DNA from: UBA6183 sp964545895
Lineage (GTDB): Bacteria; Bacteroidota; Bacteroidia; UKL13-3
DNA length: 64,000 bases
Reading direction: 5' to 3'
Assembly (NCBI GenBank): GCA_964545895.1
Contig: CAZJHS010000003.1
Location: 1 to 64,000, forward strand
Part shown: positions 15,923-24,516 of the stretch, piece by piece
How positions within the stretch are numbered: position 1 is the first letter of the stretch
How the letters are laid out: every line of letters begins with the position of its first letter
Made by a program: the position numbers and the translations under genes
The notes under the pieces: model-generated
Seen by the model: only the letters and a program-made list of their open reading frames with translations
What the model was told of the DNA's origin: nothing
The model's database searches: none

Positions 15923-17596
15923 ATGAAACGACTATTATTTTTATTGATTTGCTTTAATCAGTTTAATGTAAACGCTCAGTTTACTGAAAAATTTTATCAT
16001 TTGGATACTTATGCTGCTGAAGCAAGTTTTGATTCATTGATACGAAATGAAATTCAAACTCATGATAGCTTGTCAGAGAGCTACTATCTCATAACCTATC
16101 CCATATTGGCTGGTGCTACTAGTTGGGTTCCTCAATTTATCAGGATATTTAATAAAATAAAAAACACAAATAATGATATTGTTATACTCTACTATCTAAA
16201 TGGGGGATTACGAGAGAAAGATATTCCTTTATTTATGAAGGAAAAATTGAAAATGACAGATGCAGACATGAAAAAAGTGAAAACTATTTTTAATGATGAA
16301 CTTTATACAACCATAAGTAATGGGAGAAACTTGGTTAGGCTGCAATATTATTTTAGAAGAAAATTATACTATGATGAGGCGGGAAAATGGCATGATGTTG
16401 CAGCAACAAATTTGCCAGAAGAGAAAATAACTATTAAACAAATAAATAAAATTCAATTAAAAGAAATTGACTCATTGCTCCTATTTGAAAGAGACCAAAT
16501 TTTTCCTTTTAAAGAAGATAAATTACTTATTTTAAGTGATGCAAAAAATGAAATCCTAGAACTTGATGTTAATTCAGGAGAAGTAAAACCATTTATCTCA
16601 ATAAATAAGGTATTTAACGCTACTGATATATATTGTAAGTATTTTGCGAATGGAGACACCTTAGCTTGTAACTATGCAAAAAAATTGGAACACAAAGTTA
16701 CTTCAATTGGTAGGCAAACATTAAAAATTGATGGAGTTAAAAAAGTGGATGATTTTCTATATCTGTCAGGGGGAATTGAAGCATTTGTTCAAGACAAAAA
16801 AGATTATACATTTAAAAATGAAGAGGGAGAAAAAGTTACTATTGAAGCGAGTGAACCTTCTACATCCTATTTTGGCTTAATATTTAAATACAACTTAATT
16901 ACTAAGCAATGTGAAATATTTAGGTTAGAGGAGTTGCCCGAAACTCGGAAAGATTTTCCATTCATTTATCCAGATTGTGGACTTTTTATGAAACAAGATA
17001 CCATTGTTGCTGGCGTGAATACATGGCATAAAAAAGGTTTAAACACATTTAATTTAATTAATCTAATACCCAAAGATGGCAGCTATAAACCAGCTAATAA
17101 ATTGGCACCATTAGAGATAAAATCACCACTATTGGCAGATAATTACAACAAAAGTTTTTTTTATACATTTAATGAACAGCAATACTTTTCCATCAACTTT
17201 AGTAAACACATTTACTTAGTTGGCAGAGAAAAACCACAATCTAGTTTATATGGTAATGGCAGCTCCCCATACAGTATCGAAAAAGTTCCTGACTTTGTGG
17301 AGGACACTTCTTCATCACTATTGGTAAACTTTTCTATACACGACATGAAGCCAATTTTTAATAACAGGTACTTACTAACTTATTGTGATTTTAAAGGGCA
17401 ACCTATTTTCGAATTAAAAAATCGGATGTTAAAAACCGTTGACATAATAGATGCAAAAAGTATTAAAGGGCTTGAGCGCTATTATTCAAACAACTATAGA
17501 ATTGATTTACTAATTGATAACGATAAGATATATTATAAGAGTATTGATAATGGTGAAATGTTTCTAAATGTATTTTCTATCCTACCAGTCAACTGA
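15923..17596 (+). CDS. Large secreted protein of unknown function
   Basis: 557 aa; signal peptide MKRLLFLLICFNQFNVNAQ. I do not recognise the family. The N-terminal 100 residues include ASFDSLIRNEIQTHDSL and a lysine-rich helical part; from about 180 on it is rich in short beta segments such as KLLILSDAKNEILELDVNSGEV, suggesting a beta-propeller. No sorting domain, lipobox or catalytic motif is visible. It resembles in style the other orphan propeller-like secreted proteins of this window. Its stop lies 4 bases before the second copy of the 67-bp repeat, so it forms the right end of the cassette. It is strongly AT-rich. Confidence 0.6.
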   Translation: MKRLLFLLICFNQFNVNAQFTEKFYHLDTYAAEASFDSLIRNEIQTHDSLSESYYLITYPILAGATSWVPQFIRIFNKIKNTNNDIVILYYLNGGLREKDIPLFMKEKLKMTDADMKKVKTIFNDELYTTISNGRNLVRLQYYFRRKLYYDEAGKWHDVAATNLPEEKITIKQINKIQLKEIDSLLLFERDQIFPFKEDKLLILSDAKNEILELDVNSGEVKPFISINKVFNATDIYCKYFANGDTLACNYAKKLEHKVTSIGRQTLKIDGVKKVDDFLYLSGGIEAFVQDKKDYTFKNEEGEKVTIEASEPSTSYFGLIFKYNLITKQCEIFRLEELPETRKDFPFIYPDCGLFMKQDTIVAGVNTWHKKGLNTFNLINLIPKDGSYKPANKLAPLEIKSPLLADNYNKSFFYTFNEQQYFSINFSKHIYLVGREKPQSSLYGNGSSPYSIEKVPDFVEDTSSSLLVNFSIHDMKPIFNNRYLLTYCDFKGQPIFELKNRMLKTVDIIDAKSIKGLERYYSNNYRIDLLIDNDKIYYKSIDNGEMFLNVFSILPVN

Positions 17597-17600
17597 TATT

Positions 17601-17667
17601 ACCCACCAACAAATATACTGGGGTACTTTTATTGGGTTTATGATGATGTGGTTGGTGATGTGATTTT
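17601..17667 (+). repeat. 67-bp direct repeat, copy 2 (detached 3' end of the PAP2-like gene)
   Basis: Identical to 14852-14918 except for one base. It is not part of any gene here; only the last 21 codons and stop of the PAP2-like gene are present. It lies between two unrelated secreted-protein genes. Confidence 0.95.
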
Positions 17668-17797
17668 GTTTATTGGTTAAGCCATACTAATGACTTAAAA
17701 AAATCATAATTTACATTGTGCACATCCATGCGTAATTAAGATTAAAAAACAATAATTAAATTTGAGTTAAGCCATTGGCCAAGCTAAAATTTATACT

Positions 17798-20700
17798 ATG
17801 AACCTAAGAGCCCTAATTACTTTACTTCTATTACTACCATTAGGTGTTTGTGCGCAGCAATTTACTGATGCAACAGTTATTGGGGGATTAGGTGGCCAAG
17901 GCGTAAACAATATTTATCATGATAATATTGGAAACAAATATGTGTTGCTTTTCTCAGACAAGCCAATTACAATTGATAGCTCGGGAACCCCGATTACTAT
18001 AACTAGTAATTCAAGAGAGTATGCGCTCATAAAGTATTCTAATAAAAATAAGTATTTACACCACATAAGTATTAAACGAGTTTGGCCAAATAGTAGTTTT
18101 GTTGTTTCATTTACCTCCCAAAACGACCTTCTGCTTTCTTGCTCTTTTAATCATCGTGATACCATAGAACTTTATCATTCCAACAGATTATTATATAAAC
18201 AGTTAATTATCAGAAATGGAACTCCACCTTTAGCTCGTAACATTGCAGTTTTCATTACTAAAATTAGCTCAAGTGGGCAGTTCTTATGGACCTCGTTCAT
18301 CAATAAATTAAACGCCAATTACACTCAACAAGGTGCAATTGAAGTTGGCGTTTATTGCCACTCCGATACTGCTATTTATGTTAGTTTTAGTAGTGACCAA
18401 TTAACAAATAGCATTGATACTATTTTAGTAACTAATAACACAAATCAATCCGATACTATTTTTTCCAATAAGGTATCAATCATTGTTAAACTTAATCAAC
18501 AAGGCAAGTTACTTACCTATATCGAACCGCTTAAATCTTTAAAACATTTTCAACAAGATTCAGCACTTATAAGAACATTTAAAATAGCTAAAATTAATAA
18601 CAATATTTACTTCGTATTAAATGCAACAATTACAACTCCAGATAGTATTGTTGGATTAAGTCAAACCACACCAATTGATACCGGCACTGTTTATTTACTT
18701 TTTAAAATGAACCTTACAGATAGCATAGTTTGGGCAAAAGAAATAGTAGTAAATCATACCGGACCACAAGTACAATATCCAATTATTGACTTGAGTTCTG
18801 ATACGGTGAATAATCATTTACTTTTAGCTATTGATTTTGACCCGTATCGCAACGAAATGAAATTGTTTAGTTCCAACGCAAGCTTCGGAACTTATTTGAG
18901 CAAAATTGATGAACAAGGGAATCCGGTTTGGAGCGAATTTCTGAACAACATTAGATACCCTACCTACAAAAAAAACTATACTAATAAACAATCCGTTCTA
19001 ATTGGAGAAACGGTCTATCCAAATGGATATTTTCAGCATTATTTACCATACAACCAACTTGGCATTCGAACAACTTTTATTGCTTTTCAAGATAGCATGA
19101 ACAGGTTTTTTAATGCACAAAGCATTCACGCTAATCAAGTAACCTTCAGCAGCACCTTATCAATATCAGGCATATCTATTAGTCCAAATGGTAAAGTAGC
19201 AGTTGGTGGTTCATTTTTGGACAGCATCTCATTACCCTGTAGAACTATCCAAGCCACACTTGATTACAGCGACTACGGACAAAAACTATCTGATGGCTTT
19301 TTATTAGAATACAGCCCAATATTGGCAATTGATACTGCTGTTTGTAAAAGAATGATATCGCCTAGCGGTAAATACACTTGGGATAGTACTGCCTATTATT
19401 TTGATACCATACCTAATAAATTGGGCTGCGATAGTACCCTATTGTTTTATGTGAAGGTAATGCAAGATAAAGTTTCAATTGACACTACTGTTAAAGTAAG
19501 CATGCAATCGCCAAGTGGTAAATATATTTGGGATAGCACCGCAACCTATACCGATACCCTGACTAATACTTTTGGATGTGATAGTATACTTACTTTTAAT
19601 GTAAAGGTGTTACAAAACAGCACTTTTATTGACACTTCGGTTTGTTTGTTTTTTAAACTTAGCACAAGTTTAAAAGCATTTTACCAAACAGGTAATTTTA
19701 TTGATACCCTAACCAACCGCTTGGGGGGCGATAGTATTGTTTACATTAAACTTACCATACTTAAAAGTACTGCAATTATTGATACCTCGTTTTGCAATAA
19801 AATACTAAGCCCTAGTGGTAAGTTTTGGTTAAACAATACAGGCGCGTATACCGATACATTAATGAACAAGCATAATTGTGATAGTATAATCGCCATTAGG
19901 TTTACACGCTTACCCATGATGGATACAATTCGGCTATCTGCATGTAAACCATTAGGCAGCCCTAGTGGTAAGTTTGTTATGAATGAAACCCGTTGGTATA
20001 CCGATACATTAGTGAGTAGTAAAGGTTGCGACAGCATACTACAAATTGACTATACGCAAATACGTATTACCGATACCATTGTTTTAGCCAATTGTAATGC
20101 GGCTTTAAGTCCAAGCAATAAATTTGTAATGCAACAAAGCGGCTGGTATACCGATACCCTTATAACCACCAATGGTTGCGATAGTATAATACGTATAAAT
20201 TTTACGCTTTTAAAATCAGCTAGTAGTATTGTGCTGGTTGCTTGCGATAGCCTTATATCGCCTAGTGGTAAATTAGTTTTTAATGCACCTGGAGTTTATA
20301 CCGATACAATAACAAATGCTGCAGGTTGTGATAGTATTATTACCATTAATTTAACTTTTTCTAATTCGCAAATAAGCGTTTCAAAATCAAATGATATTAG
20401 TTGCGAAAACCAAAGCGCTGTATTAACCGCATCGGGTGGTAGTGTTTATGTTTGGCAACCATCAACAGGGTTATCAAACACGCAAATTAGCAATCCCATT
20501 GCTAACCCCCACCAAACTACTCAATACACAGTAATTGCTACTGATGCCTACGGTTGTAAACTTTCAGATACGATATCGGTTTATGTAAATATATTAGATA
20601 GTGTTAACAATATACCAAATGTAATTACACCAAATAATGACGGATTAAACGACTGCATTTCGGCAGAAAATATCGCTCAATTTAACACTTGCTCATTTGT

Positions 20701-20878
20701 TATTTTATCGCGCTGGGGTAATGTTGTTTGGCAAACCAACAATCCTAAAAATAATTGGTGCGGCACTACCGAAAACGGACAAGAAACAGCCGAAGGAACA
20801 TACTATTATATACTTAAAGGCACAACGCTTTGTAATCAAAAAATTAATAGTACGGGTACAATTACAGTTATTAGGTAG
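17798..20878 (+). CDS. Large secreted repeat protein with gliding-motility-type (CHU_C/T9SS type B) C-terminus
   Basis: 1026 aa; signal peptide MNLRALITLLLLLPLGVCAQ. Residues 20-500 form a beta-rich region with lines such as GGLGGQGVNNIYHDNIGNKYV, like propeller-type WD/SBBP-like repeats. About 510-855 holds seven tandem repeats of roughly 47-49 residues built on SPSGK, then YTDTL and GCDSI. An Ig-like module follows (CENQSAVLTASGG to GCKLSDTISVYV, about 868-930), and then IPNVITPNNDGLNDCI to the end, a CHU_C domain exported by T9SS. Likely a cell-surface or released adhesin or structural protein. The second-to-last residues TITVIR fit the family. The third repeat has lost the SPSGK core. Monocistronic. 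Confidence 0.85.
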   Translation: MNLRALITLLLLLPLGVCAQQFTDATVIGGLGGQGVNNIYHDNIGNKYVLLFSDKPITIDSSGTPITITSNSREYALIKYSNKNKYLHHISIKRVWPNSSFVVSFTSQNDLLLSCSFNHRDTIELYHSNRLLYKQLIIRNGTPPLARNIAVFITKISSSGQFLWTSFINKLNANYTQQGAIEVGVYCHSDTAIYVSFSSDQLTNSIDTILVTNNTNQSDTIFSNKVSIIVKLNQQGKLLTYIEPLKSLKHFQQDSALIRTFKIAKINNNIYFVLNATITTPDSIVGLSQTTPIDTGTVYLLFKMNLTDSIVWAKEIVVNHTGPQVQYPIIDLSSDTVNNHLLLAIDFDPYRNEMKLFSSNASFGTYLSKIDEQGNPVWSEFLNNIRYPTYKKNYTNKQSVLIGETVYPNGYFQHYLPYNQLGIRTTFIAFQDSMNRFFNAQSIHANQVTFSSTLSISGISISPNGKVAVGGSFLDSISLPCRTIQATLDYSDYGQKLSDGFLLEYSPILAIDTAVCKRMISPSGKYTWDSTAYYFDTIPNKLGCDSTLLFYVKVMQDKVSIDTTVKVSMQSPSGKYIWDSTATYTDTLTNTFGCDSILTFNVKVLQNSTFIDTSVCLFFKLSTSLKAFYQTGNFIDTLTNRLGGDSIVYIKLTILKSTAIIDTSFCNKILSPSGKFWLNNTGAYTDTLMNKHNCDSIIAIRFTRLPMMDTIRLSACKPLGSPSGKFVMNETRWYTDTLVSSKGCDSILQIDYTQIRITDTIVLANCNAALSPSNKFVMQQSGWYTDTLITTNGCDSIIRINFTLLKSASSIVLVACDSLISPSGKLVFNAPGVYTDTITNAAGCDSIITINLTFSNSQISVSKSNDISCENQSAVLTASGGSVYVWQPSTGLSNTQISNPIANPHQTTQYTVIATDAYGCKLSDTISVYVNILDSVNNIPNVITPNNDGLNDCISAENIAQFNTCSFVILSRWGNVVWQTNNPKNNWCGTTENGQETAEGTYYYILKGTTLCNQKINSTGTITVIR

Positions 20879-20938
20879 CTAGTTTAATTTTGCCTATCAT
20901 TATTTAATATTATAAACCCAAACTCATAACACCTTTTA

Positions 20939-21044
20939 CATCCATGCCTTTATCTAAAACCATTATTACTTTTATATTTAGCATTTGCAGCTTCTTGTTT
21001 CTTTCGTGCGGAAAATTGTACCTAAAAGCTACTGGTGTAAAACC
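20939..21044 (+). repeat. 106-bp direct repeat, copy 1 (5' end of a lipoprotein gene)
   Basis: Matches 22758-22863 at all but one base. It covers four bases before the ATG, the lipoprotein signal sequence and the first dozen residues of the mature protein. Confidence 0.95.
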
Positions 21045-21140
21045 ATAAACGTTACTGATTTTGACATGGGCTTATACATTGTACGTTTAGTGATAGACGA
21101 CCAAACCGTTGCTAATACAATACTCAATTATTCAAATTAA
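20944..21140 (+). pseudogene. Decayed lipoprotein gene fragment
   Basis: The first 34 codons encode a lipoprotein signal (SFLFLSCGK, lipobox Cys near residue 22) identical to that of the gene at 22763 except for one codon, and then a TAA at 21046. Shortly after, in another frame, a second open piece (21051-21140) reads VTDFDMGLYIVRLVIDDQTV and ends NYSN-stop, looking like the C-terminus of a protein. This is best read as a lipoprotein gene that lost its middle. The 3' piece does not match the C-terminus of the downstream copy, so it may come from a diverged paralogue. Confidence 0.7.
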
Positions 21141-21153
21141 TTTTATAATTTCG

Positions 21154-21185
21154 AAACACCGCGTATTATAAAATACGCGGTGTTT
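21154..21185 (+). terminator. Rho-independent terminator after the decayed lipoprotein gene
   Basis: Perfect 14-bp stem, AAACACCGCGTATT (21154-21167) with AATACGCGGTGTTT (21172-21185), followed by TT. It ends 13 bases before the next start codon. Confidence 0.85.
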
Positions 21186-21198
21186 TTATTTAACTCCC

Positions 21199-22716
21199 AT
21201 GAAAAAAAATTGGCTATTACTAGTAATTATATTCTTTACCCAATTGTTAAAGGCGCAAAATACACAGTTGTTTCACAATAGGGATAGTACTAGCAGCAGA
21301 GTTATACTTTTATCTACTGGCTCTGATAATAGTTCACTATATAGTTTAAGTTGGCACTTACCAATTGATTCGATTCAGGATAATAATCGATTTTATTATA
21401 AGATAAAAAAAATTGACACATCGGGAAATTTATTAGCGGCAAACGAAATTTATAAGAATGGAAAATTAAACGCCAGTTATCAACCAAGTACACCAAATCA
21501 AACTGACTTTGTTATTGTTGAAAACAGTGACACCTCAGAAAACTCTGTATACTACATAAACTATATTAAAAGTAATTTAAAAGTTGATAGTTTTATTTTA
21601 CCGTTAATTGGTAAAACCCCATATCTGTTTACCTATTGCAAACACAATGATAAGCTAATCATCATTTCATCAGACAGTAGAACTCTTGGAAACAAGGCAT
21701 ACGTAACCATTGCAGATACACTTGGTAATGAAATTAAAACACAAAGATTCCTTTACGAATACTTTTATAATCAAACCAACCAAATAAGCATTACTCCGCT
21801 ATGCTTGATTAGCGATGGAAATGGAGGATTTATATCTGGTGGATGGTATGATACAGCTTCACAAGAAACCAAAATAAACTTGTTTAGAATTGATAGTTTG
21901 GGAAATAAAACTTGGGAGTATAAAGAAACACGGATTGGAGGTTCTTTTATAAAAGGCATGCAGCTATTGCCTGATAAAACCATTTTAGCTTATGGAGCTT
22001 ATGGAGATTTAATGTACTTGGCCAAGTTTAGTCAACAAGGTCAATTACTTAACGAAAATTTTTATTATCCAGGTGGTTTTATCGATCGTACAAGTGGCCG
22101 TTGCAATATTATTAATGTTAAAATAATTGATGGATATATATATGCCGTTGGTGGATCGCACAATATGTTTAAAGCACTTAATACATACACCGATTTGGGT
22201 ACGCTTTTAAAAACAGACTTAGATGGTAAACCCATTTGGGCCAAGCAATTTGGCAATTATTATGGTTACAATATTCTAGATCAAATTTACCAAACATCAA
22301 ATAGCCGATTGTTGTTGGCAGGGCTTGGTGTTGACAGCACACAAATGCCTTTACATGGAGTAAGCTGGTATGTAAGTACTGATACTGCTGCTAACGAAAA
22401 CCTGCCTTGGTGCCAATTAGTAAATGTTGAGCGGTATTATCCATTTACGGGTATTAACGAGGTAAGTAGTTTGGGTTCAATGATACAAGTATATCCAAAC
22501 CCAACAAATGGTGAGTTAACCATTAAAAATCCCTTACAACTAGCTATTAACCAAATTCAATTTTATGACGGAAATGGTACACTTTGCCACACCCAATTAT
22601 TTGATGAGCCAAACGCCCAGTTTAATATTGATGTTACTTATTTAAAACAAGGATTGTATTACTTAAAAATAAACACACCTAAGGGTGTTATAGTAAAAAA
22701 AATTGTAAAAGATTAA
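21199..22716 (+). CDS. T9SS-sorted secreted protein of unknown function
   Basis: 505 aa; signal peptide MKKNWLLLVIIFFTQLLKAQ. Residues 25-420 look like a beta-propeller (repeated lines such as DGNGGFISGGWYD and PDKTILAYGAYGDLMYLAKF, as in secreted proteins annotated only as T9SS cargo). The C-terminus, from MIQVYPNPTNGELTI (about residue 430) to KKIVKD, is a type A T9SS sorting domain. The gene lies between two copies of a lipoprotein 5' end, apparently inserted into or replacing the body of the first copy. Its stop is 2 bases before a duplicated piece of the FkbM methyltransferase gene. Confidence 0.85.
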   Translation: MKKNWLLLVIIFFTQLLKAQNTQLFHNRDSTSSRVILLSTGSDNSSLYSLSWHLPIDSIQDNNRFYYKIKKIDTSGNLLAANEIYKNGKLNASYQPSTPNQTDFVIVENSDTSENSVYYINYIKSNLKVDSFILPLIGKTPYLFTYCKHNDKLIIISSDSRTLGNKAYVTIADTLGNEIKTQRFLYEYFYNQTNQISITPLCLISDGNGGFISGGWYDTASQETKINLFRIDSLGNKTWEYKETRIGGSFIKGMQLLPDKTILAYGAYGDLMYLAKFSQQGQLLNENFYYPGGFIDRTSGRCNIINVKIIDGYIYAVGGSHNMFKALNTYTDLGTLLKTDLDGKPIWAKQFGNYYGYNILDQIYQTSNSRLLLAGLGVDSTQMPLHGVSWYVSTDTAANENLPWCQLVNVERYYPFTGINEVSSLGSMIQVYPNPTNGELTIKNPLQLAINQIQFYDGNGTLCHTQLFDEPNAQFNIDVTYLKQGLYYLKINTPKGVIVKKIVKD

Positions 22717-22718
22717 CG

Positions 22719-22745
22719 GCTACTCACACACAAAATAAAAGTCTC
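22719..22745 (-). repeat. 27-bp repeat: detached 3' end of the FkbM methyltransferase gene
   Basis: Read on the minus strand this encodes DFYFVCE-stop, the last residues of the methyltransferase. It matches 23440-23466 at 26 of 27 positions. Here it is detached from any gene. Confidence 0.85.
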
Positions 22746-22757
22746 TTCATAAAACTT

Positions 22758-22863
22758 CATCCATGCCTGTATCTAAAACCATTATTACTTTTATATTTAG
22801 CATTTGCAGCTTCTTGTTTCTTTCGTGCGGAAAATTGTACCTAAAAGCTACTGGTGTAAAACC
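22758..22863 (+). repeat. 106-bp direct repeat, copy 2 (5' end of a lipoprotein gene)
   Basis: One mismatch to 20939-21044 (T there, G here, in the third codon region). Confidence 0.95.
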
Positions 22864-23426
22864 TTTTAAGCCAGTAATAGAACAGCAATTAATTAGTTAC
22901 TTAAGCAAACAAGGTGTTAAACAAGAGCGTATTTATGAAGTAGATTCTGTTCGTTTTAACGAGTTGCTTACATGATACATTAGTTTACACTAAGCCCAAC
23001 TGGTGGATTCAAAATCATATTCAACCTATACAAACCGTATGTTTTGATAATGCTACTAAAAAGCCACTGTATGCGTATTTTAATTGTATTGCAGAAAGTA
23101 AAGGGTTAACTCAATTTACTTGGAATAAATTTCAGGAGCTAGAATCGTTTCCGCCCAAAGAATATACCTCATACCGTTGGATAGACACCTTATTTACATT
23201 AAATGAATTAACCAATACATTTGTTGATTTTAAAGGAAATTCAATTGTGTTGAACAATAACGAGAAAAAGTATACTGTATTTATTTACTACTCATTATTT
23301 GTAGAGAAGCAAGCCAACAATTTGATAAGAGAAACGCTTACTCACCTCAACACTTTTATACCAAACGACTATAATGTGTACTTTATCAATTTTGATAATG
23401 CACTGTATCAGCTAAGTACTAATTAG
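22763..23426 (+). pseudogene. Lipoprotein gene interrupted by a single-base frameshift
   Basis: The first frame gives 70 residues, MPVSKTIITFIFSICSFLFL then SCGK, with a lipobox, ending at a TGA (22973-22975). The +1 frame is open across this point and continues from HDTLVYTKPNWWIQNHIQ (from 22971) for 151 codons to TAG at 23424-23426, ending LYQLSTN. Removing one base around 22964-22970 restores one lipoprotein of about 221 aa. It could be a real mutation, an assembly error or, least likely, programmed frameshifting. Family not recognised. It is convergent with the FkbM methyltransferase gene, whose 3' end is duplicated just upstream of this gene. Confidence 0.75.
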
Positions 23427-23439
23427 GTTATACCCAACA

Positions 23440-23466
23440 GCTACTCACACACAAAATAAAAATCTC
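23440..23466 (-). repeat. 27-bp repeat: intact 3' end of the FkbM methyltransferase gene
   Basis: Partner of 22719-22745, with one mismatch. It covers the last eight codons, including the stop, of the methyltransferase. Confidence 0.85.
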
Positions 23467-24187
23467 CTTGTTCGTAGTTTAAGGCATTGGCACGTGTAAG
23501 TTCGCTTAGCTTACCTTGTTGCAGTTGCATAATTTTGTAGCCCAAAGGCAAAAACAAATCAAAAATAGTTGCTCTATTTTCGGGGCTGCTAATTTCCATT
23601 TGTATGGTAGGTTTAAACTTAGCAATTGTTTTTATAAAATGAGGCATCAAAAAAACTTCATAGCCTTCTACATCGCACTTTAAAAAATCAAACCTGGTTA
23701 AATGGGCAAATAATTCGTCAGGAATTTGCATGGCAACTTGGTAAGTATGCATGTTAGCCTCCTGCGCGTGGCTATCAATAACCTTTGTTAAACCGTGTCT
23801 AAAAACCCCATCAACCATGGGTGTGCCCATTTGTATGGTTTTATGCTCGCCACCTAATGCAGTTTGGTGCAGGGTAATATTACCTAAACCAAATTGAGTT
23901 ACATTTTTTCTGAAAATGCTGGCAAATAAATCAACTGGTTCAACCGCATGTACATGTCCATTTGCACCTGCATATTGCGATAAAAACACCGAGTAGTAAC
24001 CTACATTAGCACCAATATCAACACAAACAAAACCTGGCTTTACTAATTGTTGTAAAAAGAATAATTCGGGATATTTTTTCTTTAAAAATCCCGAGCGTAT
24101 TAAACGAATATAAACCTCGCTAACCAAGGCCAAGTATTTCTGATGTCCTAATACATCAAGCAGTAATGCGCGTAATTGTTTTTCCAT
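23441..24187 (-). CDS. FkbM-family SAM-dependent methyltransferase
   Basis: 248 aa, cytoplasmic. SAM motif I is VCVDIGANVGYYSVFLSQ at about residues 53-70, the motif II acidic end is HAVEPVDLF near 80, and the FkbM signature FDFLKCDVEGYE lies near 165. FkbM enzymes O-methylate sugars, polyketides or other small molecules; the substrate cannot be told. It is last in an apparent minus-strand unit with murI and the DUF4834 gene (gaps of 21 and 56 bases), so a link to cell-envelope glycans is plausible but unproven. Confidence 0.88.
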   Translation of the reverse strand: MEKQLRALLLDVLGHQKYLALVSEVYIRLIRSGFLKKKYPELFFLQQLVKPGFVCVDIGANVGYYSVFLSQYAGANGHVHAVEPVDLFASIFRKNVTQFGLGNITLHQTALGGEHKTIQMGTPMVDGVFRHGLTKVIDSHAQEANMHTYQVAMQIPDELFAHLTRFDFLKCDVEGYEVFLMPHFIKTIAKFKPTIQMEISSPENRATIFDLFLPLGYKIMQLQQGKLSELTRANALNYEQGDFYFVCE

Positions 24188-24208
24188 GTATGTGTAAACC
24201 CTTTGGGC

Positions 24209-24460
24209 TTATTTCAATTCTTCATAATCCACGTACTCGCCAAGCTTTTTATCGGTTGGTTTTTTGGTGGTGTTGTTTATGTTAGGGTTAATGGTAATTT
24301 TTCCTTCGGGCTCGTTGGTTGAGTTGCTTTGGTTATAATGATGGTGGTGCGTATCGTATCTATACACTTTAGTTTTAATGGTGTTGCCACCCATTAACTT
24401 ACCAAATACCAAACGCGATAACACGTAAAACAAAAACAGGTATAATAAAAACTTTATCAT
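24209..24460 (-). CDS. DUF4834 family membrane protein
   Basis: 83 aa. One N-terminal membrane helix (IKFLLYLFLFYVLSRLVFG, residues 2-20), then a short polar tail containing HHHHYNQ and ending KLGEYVDYEELK. This layout is that of the small Bacteroidota DUF4834 proteins of unknown function. It lies between murI and an FkbM methyltransferase gene on the same strand. Confidence 0.75.
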   Translation of the reverse strand: MIKFLLYLFLFYVLSRLVFGKLMGGNTIKTKVYRYDTHHHHYNQSNSTNEPEGKITINPNINNTTKKPTDKKLGEYVDYEELK

Positions 24461-24516
24461 GTGCTTAAATTATGCGGTGGCAAAGGTACACTTTCTTGCC
24501 TAGCAATCAACCCCCA

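Noticed and set aside
19330..20360. Tandem repeats as a CRISPR array
   Set aside because: The repeats are about 140-145 bp, imperfect and in frame within a secreted protein, without unique spacers of constant size.
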